Under the pieces are notes generated by a model. The model did not search any database. It was given only the letters and a program-made list of their open reading frames with translations, and was not told the origin of the DNA. From assembly GCA_948567375.1 (NCBI GenBank), contig OX419755.1, forward strand, positions 19,287,001 through 19,351,000: 64,000 nucleotides of DNA, in the 5' to 3' direction. Positions 21,521 to 34,002 of this stretch are shown in pieces. The position numbers were made by a program, and so were the translations under genes. The stretch is from Lunularia cruciata (taxonomy: Eukaryota; Streptophyta; Marchantiopsida; Lunulariales; Lunulariaceae). The number at the start of each line of letters is the position of its first letter. Position 1 is the first letter of the stretch.

Positions 21521-22794
21521 GTAAGGATACTTTATATTGGGATGGAGACACCCAGTCCAAGGATCTTCAACTCCAACCTTGACTTGGGCACTACCAACCA
21601 AGAAAGTATACTCGTTATGAATGGCTACTTCATGTGAGGCTATAGAAGAAGTGACATGAGTAAAACATGCATTAGGCGTGATATTTTACTAAGTTTCAAG
21701 TGAAGAATGAATGCAAATCAAAGAAGTATAAAATCAAGACTTTGCAAAGAAAATTTGCAATGTTGAGTCAAATTTGTCTTGTGAATTCATGTATTTGATT
21801 GGATCGGAGTAGAGTTGCAAGCTTAGTCATGGGATTCCAGTGCGCAAAGCCAAGTGAAGAAGAGAGAGACATGATGCTACTCAAACGAAGTCGTAAGGTT
21901 TATACCATCTTGGTCATAAATCCTACAATTAAGGGAATTGACATGGTGGCCTGATTCAAAATCCTAAGTCAACTTTGGATCATATTCCTTGCATGAAACT
22001 AGAACTTGAGTTTTCCAAGATTCATGACAAAAATAGCCTTGAGCAATTGTGAGGAAAGTTCAATTGAAGTAGTGAAGAGAGGAAACTTTCACCTGATGGA
22101 ATGAAGCCAAATGGAGATTAGTGTTGGGAAGTGATGCAAGGGAGTCTATGGAGATCACCTTTGACCGGAAGTGTGATCCTTTGAAAGAAATGGAAGAGTT
22201 GAAGGCATCCTTCCGTGAACCCTACAAGAAGAATGGGTATAAGGTAGACACTTATATGGACTCAGTGAGGCCAAGTATTGTTGGGGTAGTGATGGCCATG
22301 ATGAAGCCAGAGAAGACCACCTACAAGCTTGTGATGAAGCACAAGTGGTCTTTTTCCACTTGATGTTTGCAAGAGCAAGCATGAATTAGGCAGAATGTTT
22401 TTATCAAAGAACAAGGAAAATAGTGGGGTAGTGGAAGATGGATCTCCCACCAAATTACTTTGTATCTTTTGCTGCACACTACTATTTGGGTTTGAATTTT
22501 CTTACCCCCAAGGAATGAGACATGATGGTGTCTTACTTTCATTTGGAGTTACAACAAGTCACGGATCCAGAAGAGACTCAATACATGGTGGAGGTGGAGG
22601 AGACTGACCAATATTTGTACCTTTTTTCACACTAAGACGCACTTCTGTGAATTTTCTTTGTTCCTTTTGCTCTACTTTTTAGTGCTGATCTTTCAAACAC
22701 TTTCCCGGATAACCATTCTGTGTGGGTAATATCTTAGTGATTATTATAATCCATACATTAGTGATTGTCGTAATAGAAGAGTAATCAATGGGTG
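21521..22794. other. Unclassified sequence with a small open frame
   Basis: No clear repeat or gene. The plus frame 22121-22363 (80 codons) includes EEL-KASFREPYKKNGYKVDT and SIVGVVMAMMKPEKTTYKLV, and the next frame stays open through 22607. I do not recognise these. It may be a decayed exon or retroelement part. Confidence 0.25.
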
Positions 22795-23140
22795 ATGATA
22801 AGAATATCATTAGTTGCTTAAATCCATAAAGAACAATTGCACTAAATTATACATACTTTTACATGGTTCTGGGGTTCTAGACAGAAAAAGTCAGATTTCC
22901 CATTTAAATCAGATTTTTCATTCTAAAGCAAATTTAACGTCATCTCACCTCTTAAATTTTATTCTTCTAGTGCTTGATGGGGTCATCCGCATCCTTCTTG
23001 TTATCTTATGTGCGAGTCATTTATATTTCCGGATATATTTTTGGAATGGGAAGGACACTAAGTCAATGCACTAGACTTGGACTATGCACTTTGGCATATG
23101 AGGAAGTATTTAACAGTAAACACGGTTTTTCAATGGGGAA

Positions 23141-23412
23141 GCAAGCTACTTATTTCTTAGAGTTTGCTTTTTGTACTTCGAGATTCGCTCATGCTTAATG
23201 AGAATCTCAAGGGTCATATTTGGAATTGGGAAGCAAGCTACTTATTTCTTAGAGTATGCTTTTTGTACTTCGAGATTTGCTCATGCTTAATGAGAATCTC
23301 AAGGGTCATATTTGGAATTGGGAAGCAAGCTACTTATTTCTTAGAGTATGCTTTTTGTACTTCGAGATTCGCTTATGCTTAATGAGAATCTCAAGGGTCA
23401 TATTTGGAATAG
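23141..23412 (+). repeat. 92-bp tandem repeat, three copies
   Basis: Units start with 'gcaagctacttatttcttag' at 23141, 23233 and 23325. They are nearly identical. Repeat G copy 1 has one unit. The 92-bp period does not preserve a reading frame. Confidence 0.95.
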
Positions 23413-23545
23413 AAGGCATTTTATCACAAAATTAAAGGATACAATGTTGTGAGTTAGAACACTTAAAGTTGTATGTGGATCTAAAGCGGTATACTTTAAA
23501 GTAACTTCTGGGATTTCATTGAAACTGGTGGATACGCTCGCAGGA

Positions 23546-23546
23546 A

Positions 23547-23640
<94 letters not shown>
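23546..23640. repeat. (AT)n microsatellite
   Basis: About 90 bp of uninterrupted TA/AT dinucleotides after 'ggaaatatacat'. The homologous position in repeat G copy 1 has only 'aaaatatacacc'. Confidence 0.97.
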
Positions 23641-23642
<2 letters not shown>

Positions 23643-24470
23643 AATTGGATCGAGAGAACTAATTCTATATACTGCTATATATATGATACTCTAAAGTACT
23701 CGTTTCCCAAAACATTGTAACATTGATCAGAGTTAATCTTGAAGTTAAAGTAGAAATCTTCACTTTTTAATAGATGATTGAGGAGGATATAAAGATGGAT
23801 CCATACACCATAAATTTACTGTAGACTTTCTAATCAGTCAGGTCTTATTATATATAGTGTGTTTTATAAATGTCATAAGTAAGATGTAATCATTCTTACA
23901 TGTCTGTTAGAGAGTACTGTAATCTTTAAGATTAACATTATGAAATAGAACTATCTAACCTAGACGTTGAAGACAAAGTTTAACTTCATCAACTTGAGGC
24001 AAATGTCATGATAGGTAGCAGCTCTTATATCATTTAAAGAGTTATTATACCAATACTTCATAACCTTCATATCTTCTCAAAGCAAACAAATGCCTTCTAA
24101 AACCCAAAAACCCTGCTTTTTGAGAATGCAGTTTGAAGGTTTGAGTCCCAGATTAAATGGGATCCCTTGCTCAAATGGGACATAAATCAAAAATTTGCAA
24201 TTAAATATTTTGGATTATCTTTATTGGTACATAAGGATATTTTCAATAATCTTCAACTTAAACAAAATTTCTTCTCAAGATAGTCTTAAAAAGTATCCAA
24301 ATAGCCTGAATTACCAAGGAGTTATATCAGTTATCCAAATAGCCTAAATTGCCAAGGAATCATATCAGTTAGCACCAATATCCCAAAAGGAAACCTGGTG
24401 CTTGTTCTCAAGTCTGGGAAGTGCACCTCATGTTTTGTGGGAAAGTGGAGTGTCTACTTATGCATTTGGT

Positions 24471-26714
24471 ATAGTTTTGGTATTATCGGAAAACTCTTAT
24501 CACACCACTTTCACCAAGACCAAAATCACTACAAGTACATAAGTAGAAAAGAAAGCATAGAAGAATTTATGTGAGGTGGTGCATAGACTATGCTTTGATC
24601 TTAACAATTTGGACTTGGGTCCATTTTATCAGAAACGAGTGATATACATATTTGGAGTTATAATAAGAGCTCTTGTTACAAAGAGTTGCCACTCTTTAAT
24701 TATATGAGATAATACTTTTCTCTCTTGAGAAGATTCAAGCCTAACTAAGATTGATTCAGCCCATGATTAAAAGATCCCCAAACTTTTTTTTAGTACCTTC
24801 GTTGGGTATAGTTCTGAAATTGTAAAATATAATGTTTTTCTAGTATTTTAAAATATTTGTAAGGGAGAGAGTCTCTAAGGTTTGGTCCAACCATAACAAC
24901 AATAGCCATGAGTAAAAAGATTCTAAGTAAGATTAGTTGCTTGGGTATGTATAAATTGAAATATTTCCTAATGTTCTGGAATTATATGGAAGGGAGAGTC
25001 TCCAATGTTGGCTTGGAATTCAATGCTAGCACTAACAACTTTACAAGTTGATTCAAGAAGATGAGGTAGGTTTTTGGATTATTGTTGTTGGTTTTCTACT
25101 AACCTAAGGTATAATTAGGCTTAAAGAGATGATATTTATTCTTGATCCTATAATTCATGCTATAAATGGTTTTGGTTGATATATGAGTCATGATCACATG
25201 TCATAGCAAAAGATATGCTTGACCAAATTGGACTTTATATAAAATTGAGCAACTAGATGGGTGAATCATCATACTCTTAACTATGTAGAAGGTTGGTCAA
25301 AAGTCTTATTTACTTGCTGGTTTTGAGTGTAAGAAAGTAGGCCAAATCCTCATTGAAAACATAAGAACTATTTAGCTTGAGAAGCCACTCCAATCTAATT
25401 CAAGAATGCTTATGATTATTTCGTGTTTGAACTCCTAATGTTGATTTTGTTTGATGAATTGCAATATTGAGATTGTGCATGATTGAATGTGAGCTTACAT
25501 GAGCCTCTACTACACATATAGTTTCAAATGTTCACAGAAGGAATACTATAACAAATAACTTTGAGTTTTGTTTCTTATCATGAAAAGTAGAAACCCTTGC
25601 AAAATTTATTCACCTTAATCACCTTCCATAAAAAGTCACATATATTTTTTTAATTTGTGGTAGGGATTGATTACTAAAACACATAAAAAAGCATAAACAA
25701 AGATATTGATGTAGTATTTGTAAATTTTTCTTGTATTAAATTTTATTTGAGTTATAAAATTTATCAAAATAAGTTATTAATATTTAAATTTGCTAAATTA
25801 ATTTTTTAGCAATACCAATAATTATAACAAAAAGTGACTTATGTTGTTATTACTTGCCATCATGTTTGGTGTATCATTCTAAGCTTTTCTTTATCATATA
25901 TACCCTTTGAAATATTTAATATTCATATCTTGAACTACATGATGTAGTTGCAAAAGATAAAGTTTGAATTCAAGTAGTTTTAAAATGATCTAAACTTCAT
26001 TTATTTTCAAAATAGAAAGGAGACTAACAACATATGAGCATGGGCTAAAATTTTAAATGAATTATTGGTGGGTGATGTGGTTCATGGATGCTCATTAAGA
26101 CTAAATATGATATAAATGTGTGTGGATTTTATAGATTTTACAAAACTTTATAAGATCTTCAAATATATGAGGTATAAAACTTGAACTTAAAAAAGAATTT
26201 GTTTAACTTCTAATATAAAAGATACCTTTCAAACTGAAGATATAGATTTTGAAAAGGAAGATTCTTAGTGAGACTCTTTCAAGTATAGATAACTACTGCA
26301 ATATCAATGTTAAAGATAATGTTATTTGAAATTTGAAGAGAGCAAAACTTCTTTACTTAAGATTCAAACATGACAAAGATTGACTCAACCCATGATTAGA
26401 ACATCCCAAAACTTTTGTTGAATACTTTGGTTGGGTGTGGTTATAAAATTGCAAAATAATGTGTTTTTTCCTAGTATTTTAGGATATATGCAAGGAGGAG
26501 AGTCCCCAAGGTTTGCTTGGCAACTATGATGCCTCATCTCTTTCCAGAGCACACTTTTTTCTTTTTTCTTGTAGAACTTTGATAGGAAATGTGTAGAAAT
26601 AGTCAATCAATAATGAAGATGGGAGGTAGATGATAGATTACCTTCCACTCTAAGGGGAAATGCACCTCCAAGAGGAAGAACTAGTAATAGTAGATCTAAA
26701 CCAAGAGCAGAAAG
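24471..26714. other. AT-rich region with one internal duplication
   Basis: No gene is recognisable. Sequence around 24735-24890 ('agattgattcagcccatgat', 'cctagtattttaaa'-like) is repeated with divergence at 26360-26520. A dispersed element with two copies may therefore lie here. Stops are frequent in all frames. Confidence 0.4.
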
Positions 26715-26719
26715 CATAG

Positions 26720-27304
26720 TGTAATACCAATAGCCAAGCATACTATCTAGAGATGAAAATTGGTTTGATAACATATGGAAGGATGATATAGATGATGGAC
26801 TAAGGAGATAAGATAGAAGTTTCATCAAAAGAGTACTTTTACAAATAGAGCAAGAGCCAAGAATAGCCTAAAAACTTCAAAGCCAATTTTGGAAGCCTAA
26901 ATGGATGAATTAGGCCTCAAAAATCCCCCCCCCCCCCAATTAGGGAGAAGTTGGCCTTCCCTCCCACCAGGTTTGTCTCATCAAGAGCTTTCCAATGGTA
27001 CCTCACCCATGTGATTTTGAGATTCCTACAAGAAGATTCCCTAAAGATTCTTGCAGGTCAAAACATGTTTAACCAACCAGATAGGACAAGGACCAACATG
27101 TCACCCATCTAGGTAATTCATCTAAGGGTGGAGCTCACTAGCATATCACCAATCCATGTATCTGATCCAAGGGTGGACCTCCCTTGGAGGGGATCCTCTT
27201 TGGCTATATAATAAAGAGAAGGTGCTCCTTTTGGCATCGGATGTATTGAGTATGAATCTTGTGTTTACTCTCTTATAGAGTTCTCCTTTACTTAAAGTCT
27301 TACA
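26720..27304 (+). mobile_element. Solo LTR, family A
   Basis: Begins TGTAATACC and ends in TTACA as the other family A LTRs do. It shares their 'gaattaggcctcaaaaat', poly-C tract and 'ataataaagagaaggtgctcc' core. Perfect 5-bp target duplications CATAG flank it (26715-26719 and 27305-27309). No internal region is attached, so the element was reduced to one LTR by recombination. Confidence 0.9.
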
Positions 27305-27309
27305 CATAG

Positions 27310-27700
27310 CTCTTTGAGAAGTAAGGTTATCAAACAAGAGAACCTCTTATGAGAAAACCTTGGGAGATTTTTTGTCTTGAAGAAAGACCTTTGCCTTGGG
27401 ATGACCTTTAGCTAGAAAAGGCCATTTGGCCTGGAAGTTCCTTGGCTTGAAATTCTACAAATAAATGTGACATCATCAGATCAAGAACCACATTTAATGA
27501 TCATTTGATTGTACTGACCACTCATACGTGCAAGTAGCAATTCCTCAACAAAGGATGCACTTATCAAAATTTTGTAACGGTTGGGCCAAAACCTTAAATA
27601 CCCACTTGGAGCTTGGATCCTTTTCACTTTTTGCTAAATCAACCTAAGCAAGATTGGTTGTGCTTTCTTCACCCTCTACAAGAAGTTTTACTTAGACCTT
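27310..27700. other. Unclassified sequence flanking the solo LTR
   Basis: Continues the sequence left of the solo LTR. There is no coding signal or recognised repeat. It precedes the family D coding remnant. Confidence 0.35.
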
Positions 27701-28143
27701 AAAAATTTTAAGAGAGTGTGTCTATGTAAGGAGAGTTTGGAAGTGAGAAAGAGAAGTGGGAATGATGAAAGGACAAAAGGAAAAGGATGTGGCCATCCTT
27801 AACACACCAAGGAGGATGAGAAAGGCACCCAAATTTATCATCAAAGCCCAAGGATGACTTAAGTGGAGGTTGTACTATAGACAAGAACTGGTCTATAGCA
27901 AAAAGTTAGAATTCTTGTTGTGGAATTGGGTCTATAGCAAGAAGTTAGAATTCTTGTTTTGGAATTGAGAATTGAGCAACCATATGATGTTGCATGAATA
28001 AGAGATAATTGGAATCCAAGGCTAGAGAATTTGAAAGGGGACCTCTTTGCTTGGACTAAAGAGCATTGGCAGAGAGTGTTGGGCACTAGTAATTCACTCC
28101 TAGATGGCATAACTTTGGATAGTGTGTGGACTCACCTAGACTT
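27700..28143 (+). pseudogene. Family D repeat-encoded protein, 5' part of plus-strand copy
   Basis: Homologous to the reverse complement of about 40550-40970, including 'actatagacaagaactggtc' and 'gagagtgttgggcactagta'. The consensus product has a tract like YYRQELVHSKKL and an acidic WKVLG end. It is interrupted after 28143 by the family C retrotransposon and resumes at 34003. A 38-bp tandem duplication ('gtctatagcaaaaagttaga') lies at 27889-27965. Function is unknown. Confidence 0.5.
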
Positions 28144-28689
28144 TGTAACAATATGGAGCTTACCAATGAGTTAGTCTTGACTAAAAAAGTAGCAAATAAG
28201 CCAAATTAGATAAGAATATTCTAGAAGAATCCAGGAAGGTACTTGGTACCTTCCAAGTATTGAGTAACGTGCATACTAAGGAGGAAGAAGCTGGAGTGTG
28301 AAATTTAGCATTGAAGTTAGTCATAGCTAACAAAGTAGCAAATAGGCCAAACTGGTCTAGAATATTCTAGAAGTATCTAGGAAGCTTCATAACTAGTTTA
28401 GCTTGCACCTCAAGTAGATAACTTCTAGAAGGAAATTTCTAGAAGTTTCCAACTAGCTTAGCTTGCATGCCAAGTAGGCGGCTTCTGGAGAAGCTTCTTA
28501 GTTAACTTGGCTTGCACTCCAAGAAATCGGCTTAATGAAGTTTCTTAAGGAACTTTTCAAGAGCCTTGTAGACTATCTATAAATACCAAGGCTGATGCTC
28601 ATGCTAGGTATTTGGAGTTTTCCCTTATTCAAGTGTCCCAATGTGAGCTTCCATTCTCTTATTTCTTTCCTCAGTCTTGGTCTTTTACA
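28144..28689 (+). repeat. 5' LTR of family C
   Basis: 546 bp, TGTAACAATATGG to TCTTTTACA. It contains repeated 'gcttctagaag'-like motifs. The partner LTR is 33420-34002, and a third copy in reverse is at 55955-56455. Confidence 0.9.
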
Positions 28690-28690
28690 T

Positions 28691-28702
28691 TGGTATTAGA
28701 AT
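28691..28702 (+). promoter_or_regulatory. Primer binding site of family C
   Basis: TGGTATTAGAAT directly follows the LTR. It differs from the initiator methionine tRNA complement TGGTATCAGAGC at three positions. Confidence 0.7.
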
Positions 28703-28899
28703 AGGAATGGGGATGGATAGAATTTATGGACCACCAAATCCATTTCCACAAAACCATTGGGATTTTATGTTTGGGTACTACCCAAGCACCAATTCACATA
28801 GTTCATCACCTCATGCTTTGAGCAAAACTTTTTGAATGTAATCACCTTGTCCAAGGAGACCCTTGATACTTTTGGTTGTAACTTATGGAGAGCGGTGGA

Positions 28900-29880
28900 C
28901 ATGTTTCATCTATGTGTTAATAAATTAGATAAATTAAGAGTGGTGTGATAGAGTAGTAACCATGGCGGCAATACTCAACATTATCATTGCTATGCACCAA
29001 CAAATCTAGCACATTACTTGATTGTTGGATGAACAAAACCATCAACAATAAGAGCGCATAGAGAGAGCACCATTTCTAGAATGAGAAGAGTAAATCTGAT
29101 TTCCAAAACCCAAGGTTTTTGATGGTAAGAATCCCTTGTGCACATCGGAGAATTTTTTATTTGATTGTGAATGTTATTTTGAAGCTACCAATCTTCAAGA
29201 TGAATTGAGACAGATTCTCTTGGCTTCAAGCCAATTGGATGAGGTGGCAAAACTATGGTGATAATTTTGAGTGGAGCAAGGTAAATGGCAGATTTTTGCA
29301 CCCTTCTTGACATGGAGTGAATTCAAGAATACAATACTTGGTCAATTGCAAGCTATAATTGTTGCACAAGCCGCACGAGATAGGTTGGTGGAGCTGAAGC
29401 AGACTGGAATAACATCACGCAAGGAATTATAAGGAATTACATCACGTAATTCAAAAACACCATCATGCAGATTCCAAATATACAAGAAGATGAAGCTCTA
29501 GATGGATTTGTGAGGGGCTTGAAGTCACAAACCAAATTGGAGGTGACCATGTAAGAACCACAACACTTTGAAGAAGCCATACAGTTGGATGAGTGCTTTG
29601 ATTCCTTGGTTGCAACAACTTGCTCTTGATCTTGAACTACCCAAAACCTACCAATATATTACACATGAGTGGAAGAATTGGTATCAATGGAGATTGATAC
29701 TATCTAACAAAGACCATTGATTAATGTAGATAGAGAAATATTGTGACAAAATGGTACTTGTTCTTTTGTGCTAAGTTGGACATTACATTGCTAAATGTCT
29801 ACTTAAGAATGGGTGAACTTGACAAATTACCCAAATGGAGTTTGTGGAGCAAACTGATCAAGGAAACAAGGAATCCGAAC
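28900..29880 (+). pseudogene. Family C gag
   Basis: Broken frames encode FPKPKVFDGKNPL, LQDELRQILLASSQLDEVAK and FLTWSEFKNTILGQL, the usual retrotransposon gag fold. A VGHYIAKC zinc-knuckle remnant lies near 29777. Gag would form the virus-like particle. Several stops make it non-functional. Confidence 0.7.
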
Positions 29881-29908
29881 ATGAGATTTTGAGCCACCTA
29901 TTGGGAAC

Positions 29909-30235
29909 TTGATTAGTTCTAATGGGATTAAAGGCTTGACTTATGCAAGTTTGCTTCACTTGCAACGTATGATATTTGATTGTAATTGTAAAATTTTGGT
30001 GGATTTGGGAAGTTCAGAGAATTGCATGTCCATGAAATTAGCAAAAGAATTATGTATTCCTATCAAGCTAGAAATTGGAAGTAGATTGATGATAGCGGAT
30101 GGTAGAATGAGTTTTGCATTTTGTACCTTATATCCTACTACATTCAAGATTGGGAAGGAGTATGTGGAATGTATAAGGTTTGTAATTGCACCTCTACCCT
30201 ATGATATCATTTGGGGTTTGCCTTGGCTTGAATGA
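29909..30235 (+). pseudogene. Family C aspartic protease
   Basis: An open 108-codon frame with ILVDLGSSENCMSMKLA. The catalytic D-S/T-G has become D-L-G. IIWGLPWLE near the end is the usual distal protease motif of Ty3 elements. It would cut the polyprotein. The altered triad implies inactivity. Confidence 0.8.
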
Positions 30236-30540
30236 CATAAGGTTCAATTTGATTGGACCCAAAGACAAATTCAAGTACAACACCAAAGTAGGAAGTTTCA
30301 ATTAGGTGGTTTGGCACTTTTGAGTAAGACACCTAAGAATATTCAGTCCCAAGATAGGAAGGTTGTCAAGAAAGTAGCCATAGGGCAAGCTTCAAAGGAA
30401 GATAAGTCCCAAGATGAGAAGTTTGTCAATAAAGTAGCCATAGAGCAAGCTTTGGAGGAAGATAAGTCTATTTTTGTAGTGTAGATCAAGCCAATTGCAA
30501 ATCAAGAATTTTAGGAGTGCTAGAAGCCTCATCAAGCAAT

Positions 30541-31180
30541 GGTTGATCAAATAGTTCAAGAACTTTTAGATGTGTTTTTGGATGATCTGCCAAACGGATT
30601 ACCTTTTGAGCGTGATATGCCCTTCAAAATTGACTTATTACCAAGAAGTACTCTAGTGAGTAGACCCATCTATTGGCTCTCACCAAAGAGAGTTGGATGA
30701 GCTTCAAACAAATTTGGCTGAGTTTTTGGAGAAGTATTTCATAGGACATCTCTTTGGGAAGCACCAATACTATTTGTTCCAAAGAAGGATGGAGGACTTT
30801 GCTTTTGTATTGATTACTGTGGTCTCAACAAACAAACAATGAAGAATGCATATCCCTTGCCTCAAATTGATGACTTGAGTGGAGCACAATACTTCTCCAA
30901 GTTGGATCTTTGAAGTGGCTACTGGTAGATTCTCATTTATAGGGAGGATGTGAAAAGGACTACCTTTTGCACAAGGTATGGGTATTTTGTGTAGAGAGTT
31001 CTACCTTTCGGACTCACTAATGCTCTAATAGTCTTCATGAATCAGATGCATCGGGTGTTAGATGGGCTATTGGATCAATATGTGGTAGTGTTCTTGGATA
31101 ATAGTTTGGTTTATAACAAGATGGAGGCATAACATGCAAATCACATGTGAGAAGTCCTAAGACTACTATGATAATGGAAA
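30541..31180 (+). pseudogene. Family C reverse transcriptase
   Basis: Segments across several frames read [57 protein letters not shown] and VVFLDNSLVY. The catalytic YxDD box is FLDN, so the second Asp is lost. Stops replace Gln or Arg codons in the surrounding motif (SGYW followed by a stop). Copies of this enzyme make element DNA from RNA. Confidence 0.85.
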
Positions 31181-31359
31181 ATCTATTGCAAGAGGTCAAA
31201 GTGTGCCTTTTGGCAAAAGGAAGTTACTTTCTTGGTCACAAGATCTCATCAGAGTGGACCAAGATGGAAGAAGAGGAAATCAAGGCCATTATTGATTGGC
31301 CTACTCTAAAAGATGCCATAGAAGTACAAGCATTTAATGGATTAGCAAGTTTTACCAAA

Positions 31360-31740
31360 GATTCATCCATTATTATGCTCATGTGGCCGCACATTTTACC
31401 AACCTCTTGGAAAAGAACCCAAGCTTTCAGTGGACCACCAAGCATGAAGATGCATTTTGGAAGCTCAAACATATGATGTCTTCAAGACCCATTCTTCAAC
31501 CATATGATCCTCAACTACCTTGTGTGGTTGATTTTGATGCTTCTAACTTTGACATTGGAATTGTGTTGCAACGAGAATTTTCTAAATATATTACATCTCA
31601 TTGCCTTTGTGTCTCACCAACTAAACACTATAGAAAAAATTTACTCTACTCAAGATCAAGAACAACTAGCAATGGTATATGCCACCAAGGTAAGGAAGCA
31701 TTATCTATTGGGAAAACAAGTGGTCATGTAAGCTAATCAC
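31360..31740 (+). pseudogene. Family C RNase H domain
   Basis: Reads HFTNLLEKNPSFQWTTKHED, then PQLPCVVDFDASNFDIGIVL, matching the tether and start of Ty3 RNase H. The first catalytic Asp (FDAS) is visible. Later parts are out of frame. Confidence 0.75.
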
Positions 31741-32089
31741 AAACCCTTGTTGTAGACATTACATTTGGAGCACATGAAGAGTCAACATCATTGATGGGAG
31801 GAACAACTACAATTTTTTGACATCAAACTTGAGTACAAAATGGGCGGTTTATGTCATCCTTGATGCCCTATAATGCCGACTTGAATTGAAATTTCTTCCT
31901 CTCATCATGGTGGAGATTATAATGGTGTTGGTTGACTCCAAGGCCCAGATCAAGTTTAGGATAGCTTTACAACAAGATTCATTCTTTCAAATCATACAAG
32001 GTCATTTTACAGTATGCAATAAGGAGAACAACACCTTCTCCTTCAAGGAAGGCCTTCTATTTTGCGAGAATTGGATCTATGTTCCAGCC

Positions 32090-32760
32090 ATGGATGACCT
32101 TCAACTTGTACATCTTCAAGAAGCCCATGACTTACCAATCTCTGGTCACATGGGTGTGGGCAAGACCTTGGGTACCCTCCAATGCCAATGATGGTGGCTC
32201 AACATGACATGTGATGTTTGAGAGTTTGTCTGATCTTGTGAGAGTTGCCAATGCAACAAGCCCAACAACCAAAAACTAGGTGGACTCTTTCAACCACCTC
32301 CTATTCCCTATGTTTGATGGGAACAAGTGAGTTTAGACCTCATCACATCCTTGCCCAAGACAAAGCGAGGTCACATAACAATCATGATGTTTGTGGATAA
32401 GCTTAGTAAGTAAATCCATTTAGCACCAACCTTTGATACCATGAATGCTCCAACATTAGCACAAATCTACTTTGACAATGTCTTCAATCATGGGATACCT
32501 TGTGTCCTCATCTTTGACAATGACTCTTGCTTCACCAAGAAATTTTGGCAAGCCTTCTTTTAGATACTCAGCACCAAGCCTACTTTGGCCATAGCCTATC
32601 ATGTCTAAACTAATGGTCACATTAAATGTGCCAATTGCACCTTGGAGGATATGCTTTGTATTTTTGTCTACATTCACCATACCAATTAGGATGATCTCTT
32701 GCAATTGTTAAGTTTGCATACAATCATTCCAAATAGGCAAGCACTATATTCTCTCCCTTC
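32090..32760 (+). pseudogene. Family C integrase
   Basis: A degenerate HHCC zinc finger (HLQEAHDLPISGHMGVG, then CESCQCNK) precedes a catalytic core with VSLDLI and LIFDND. The third acidic residue is replaced: the expected glutamate after the NG motif reads Lys (TNGHIKCANCTLEDM). Stops occur throughout. Integrase would insert element DNA into the genome. Confidence 0.8.
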
Positions 32761-33195
32761 TTCCTTAATTTTGGCCAAGACCACTTTTTTCTAGATTCCC
32801 TTCTTGCTTCTCCTCCATCTCATGTTCCTTATACTTCTACCTTCTTGACCATATCCCAATCCCTCCAACAAGCCAAATTGCATCTCCTTATTGATCAAAA
32901 TCATCAAAAACAATATGCAGACCACCATCATCAAGATCTCACCTTTCAAGTTTATGATAAGGTCATGCTCTTTTCTAGTAACCTACCCTTCCCACTTGAC
33001 ACCCAAGTTTGTAAACTTGTTCTTAATTTGATTGGACATTTGATATCCTTATTTCTCCTATTGCTTACTCCCTTGCCTTACCTTGTCACATTCGTATCCA
33101 TCCTATCTTTCATATTTTTAAGTTAAAACCTTTTGTTTTGAATCCATCTTCTTTTTCCTCTTGTGCCCAACCTCCTCCTCCTCCTCTTCCTATCT

Positions 33196-33385
33196 TTATC
33201 AATGATCATGAGGAATATAAAGTTGATCGTATCCTTCCATGTCACCACATTCAACATGACCGCCAATGACATATAGAGTACAAAGTCCTTTAGAAAGGGT
33301 ATCCCCTTCATGATGTCACTTGGGAATCTCTTTCTTATCTCTAGAATGCACAAATGGCTATCCAAGAGTTTGAAGCTTCCATGGT
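33196..33385 (+). pseudogene. Family C chromodomain remnant
   Basis: Reading the plus strand gives EEYKVDRILPC, then after stops and a shift KGYPLHDVTWES and NAQMAIQEFE. This is the EYxVExIL...KWKGYxxxxxTWEP pattern of chromodomains at the integrase C-terminus of chromoviruses. In such elements it steers integration to heterochromatin. Confidence 0.65.
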
Positions 33386-33419
33386 GACAAGGACATCCCC
33401 AACTAGCAGCAGAAGATTA

Positions 33420-34002
33420 TGCAACACTATGGAGCTTATCGATGAGTTAGTCTTGACTAACAAAGTAGCAAATAAGCCAAATTAGCTAAGAATATTCTAG
33501 AAGAATCTAGGAAGCTACTTGGTATATTCCAAGTATTGGGTAACATGCATACTAACAAGGAAGAAGGTGGAGTGTCAAATTTAAAGATCAAGTTAGTCAA
33601 GGCTAACAAACTAATGAATAGACCAAATTAGCCTAGAATATTTTATATGTATCTAGGAAGCTACTTGGAAGCTCCTTGGGAAGCTTTCTGGCCAGCTTAG
33701 CTTGAACCTCAAGTAGGTAACTTCTAGAAGGAAGCTTCTAGAAGTTTCCAACTAGCTTAGCTTACACTCCAAGTAGGCGGCTTCTAGAAGTAAACTTCTT
33801 GAGAAGCTTTTTAGTTAACTTGGCTTGCACTCCAAGAAATTGGCTTAAGGAAGCTTCTTAAGAAGCTTTTCAAGAACCTTGTAGACTCTTTATAAATACC
33901 AAGGCCGATGCTCATGCTAGGTATTTGGAGTTTTTTCTTATTTAAGTATCTCAATATGAACTTCCATTCTCCTATTTCTCTCCTCGATCTTGGTCTTTTA
34001 CA
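33420..34002 (+). repeat. 3' LTR of family C
   Basis: 583 bp, TGCAACACTATGG to GGTCTTTTACA. It is clearly diverged from the 5' LTR by substitutions and small indels, so the insertion is old. Confidence 0.9.

Larger units (their letters stand above)
22795..24470. repeat. Dispersed repeat G, copy 2 (expanded)
   Basis: Second copy of the 11691-13185 repeat in the same orientation. It is enlarged by a 92-bp triplication and by an (AT)n tract. Homology runs to 'gtgcttgttctcaagtctggg' near 24410. Confidence 0.7.
28144..34002 (+). mobile_element. Ty3/gypsy chromovirus-type LTR retrotransposon, family C (dead)
   Basis: A 5.9-kb element with two LTRs, an initiator-Met-type primer site, and gag, protease, reverse transcriptase, RNase H, integrase and a decayed chromodomain in canonical Ty3 order. 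It is flanked by near-matching 5-bp duplications (GACTT at 28139-28143, AACTT at 34003-34007). It inserted into a family D sequence, which continues on the other side. All domains have stops and frameshifts. Many fit C-to-T or G-to-A change, as expected after methylation. Confidence 0.88.

Noticed and set aside
26920-26940. Poly-C tract as a regulatory element
   Set aside because: It occurs at variable length in other copies of the same LTR (43106, 51688), so it is a slippage-prone part of the LTR.
29956-30147. Minus-strand open frame over the family C protease
   Set aside because: Shadow of the protease frame, with no motif of its own.
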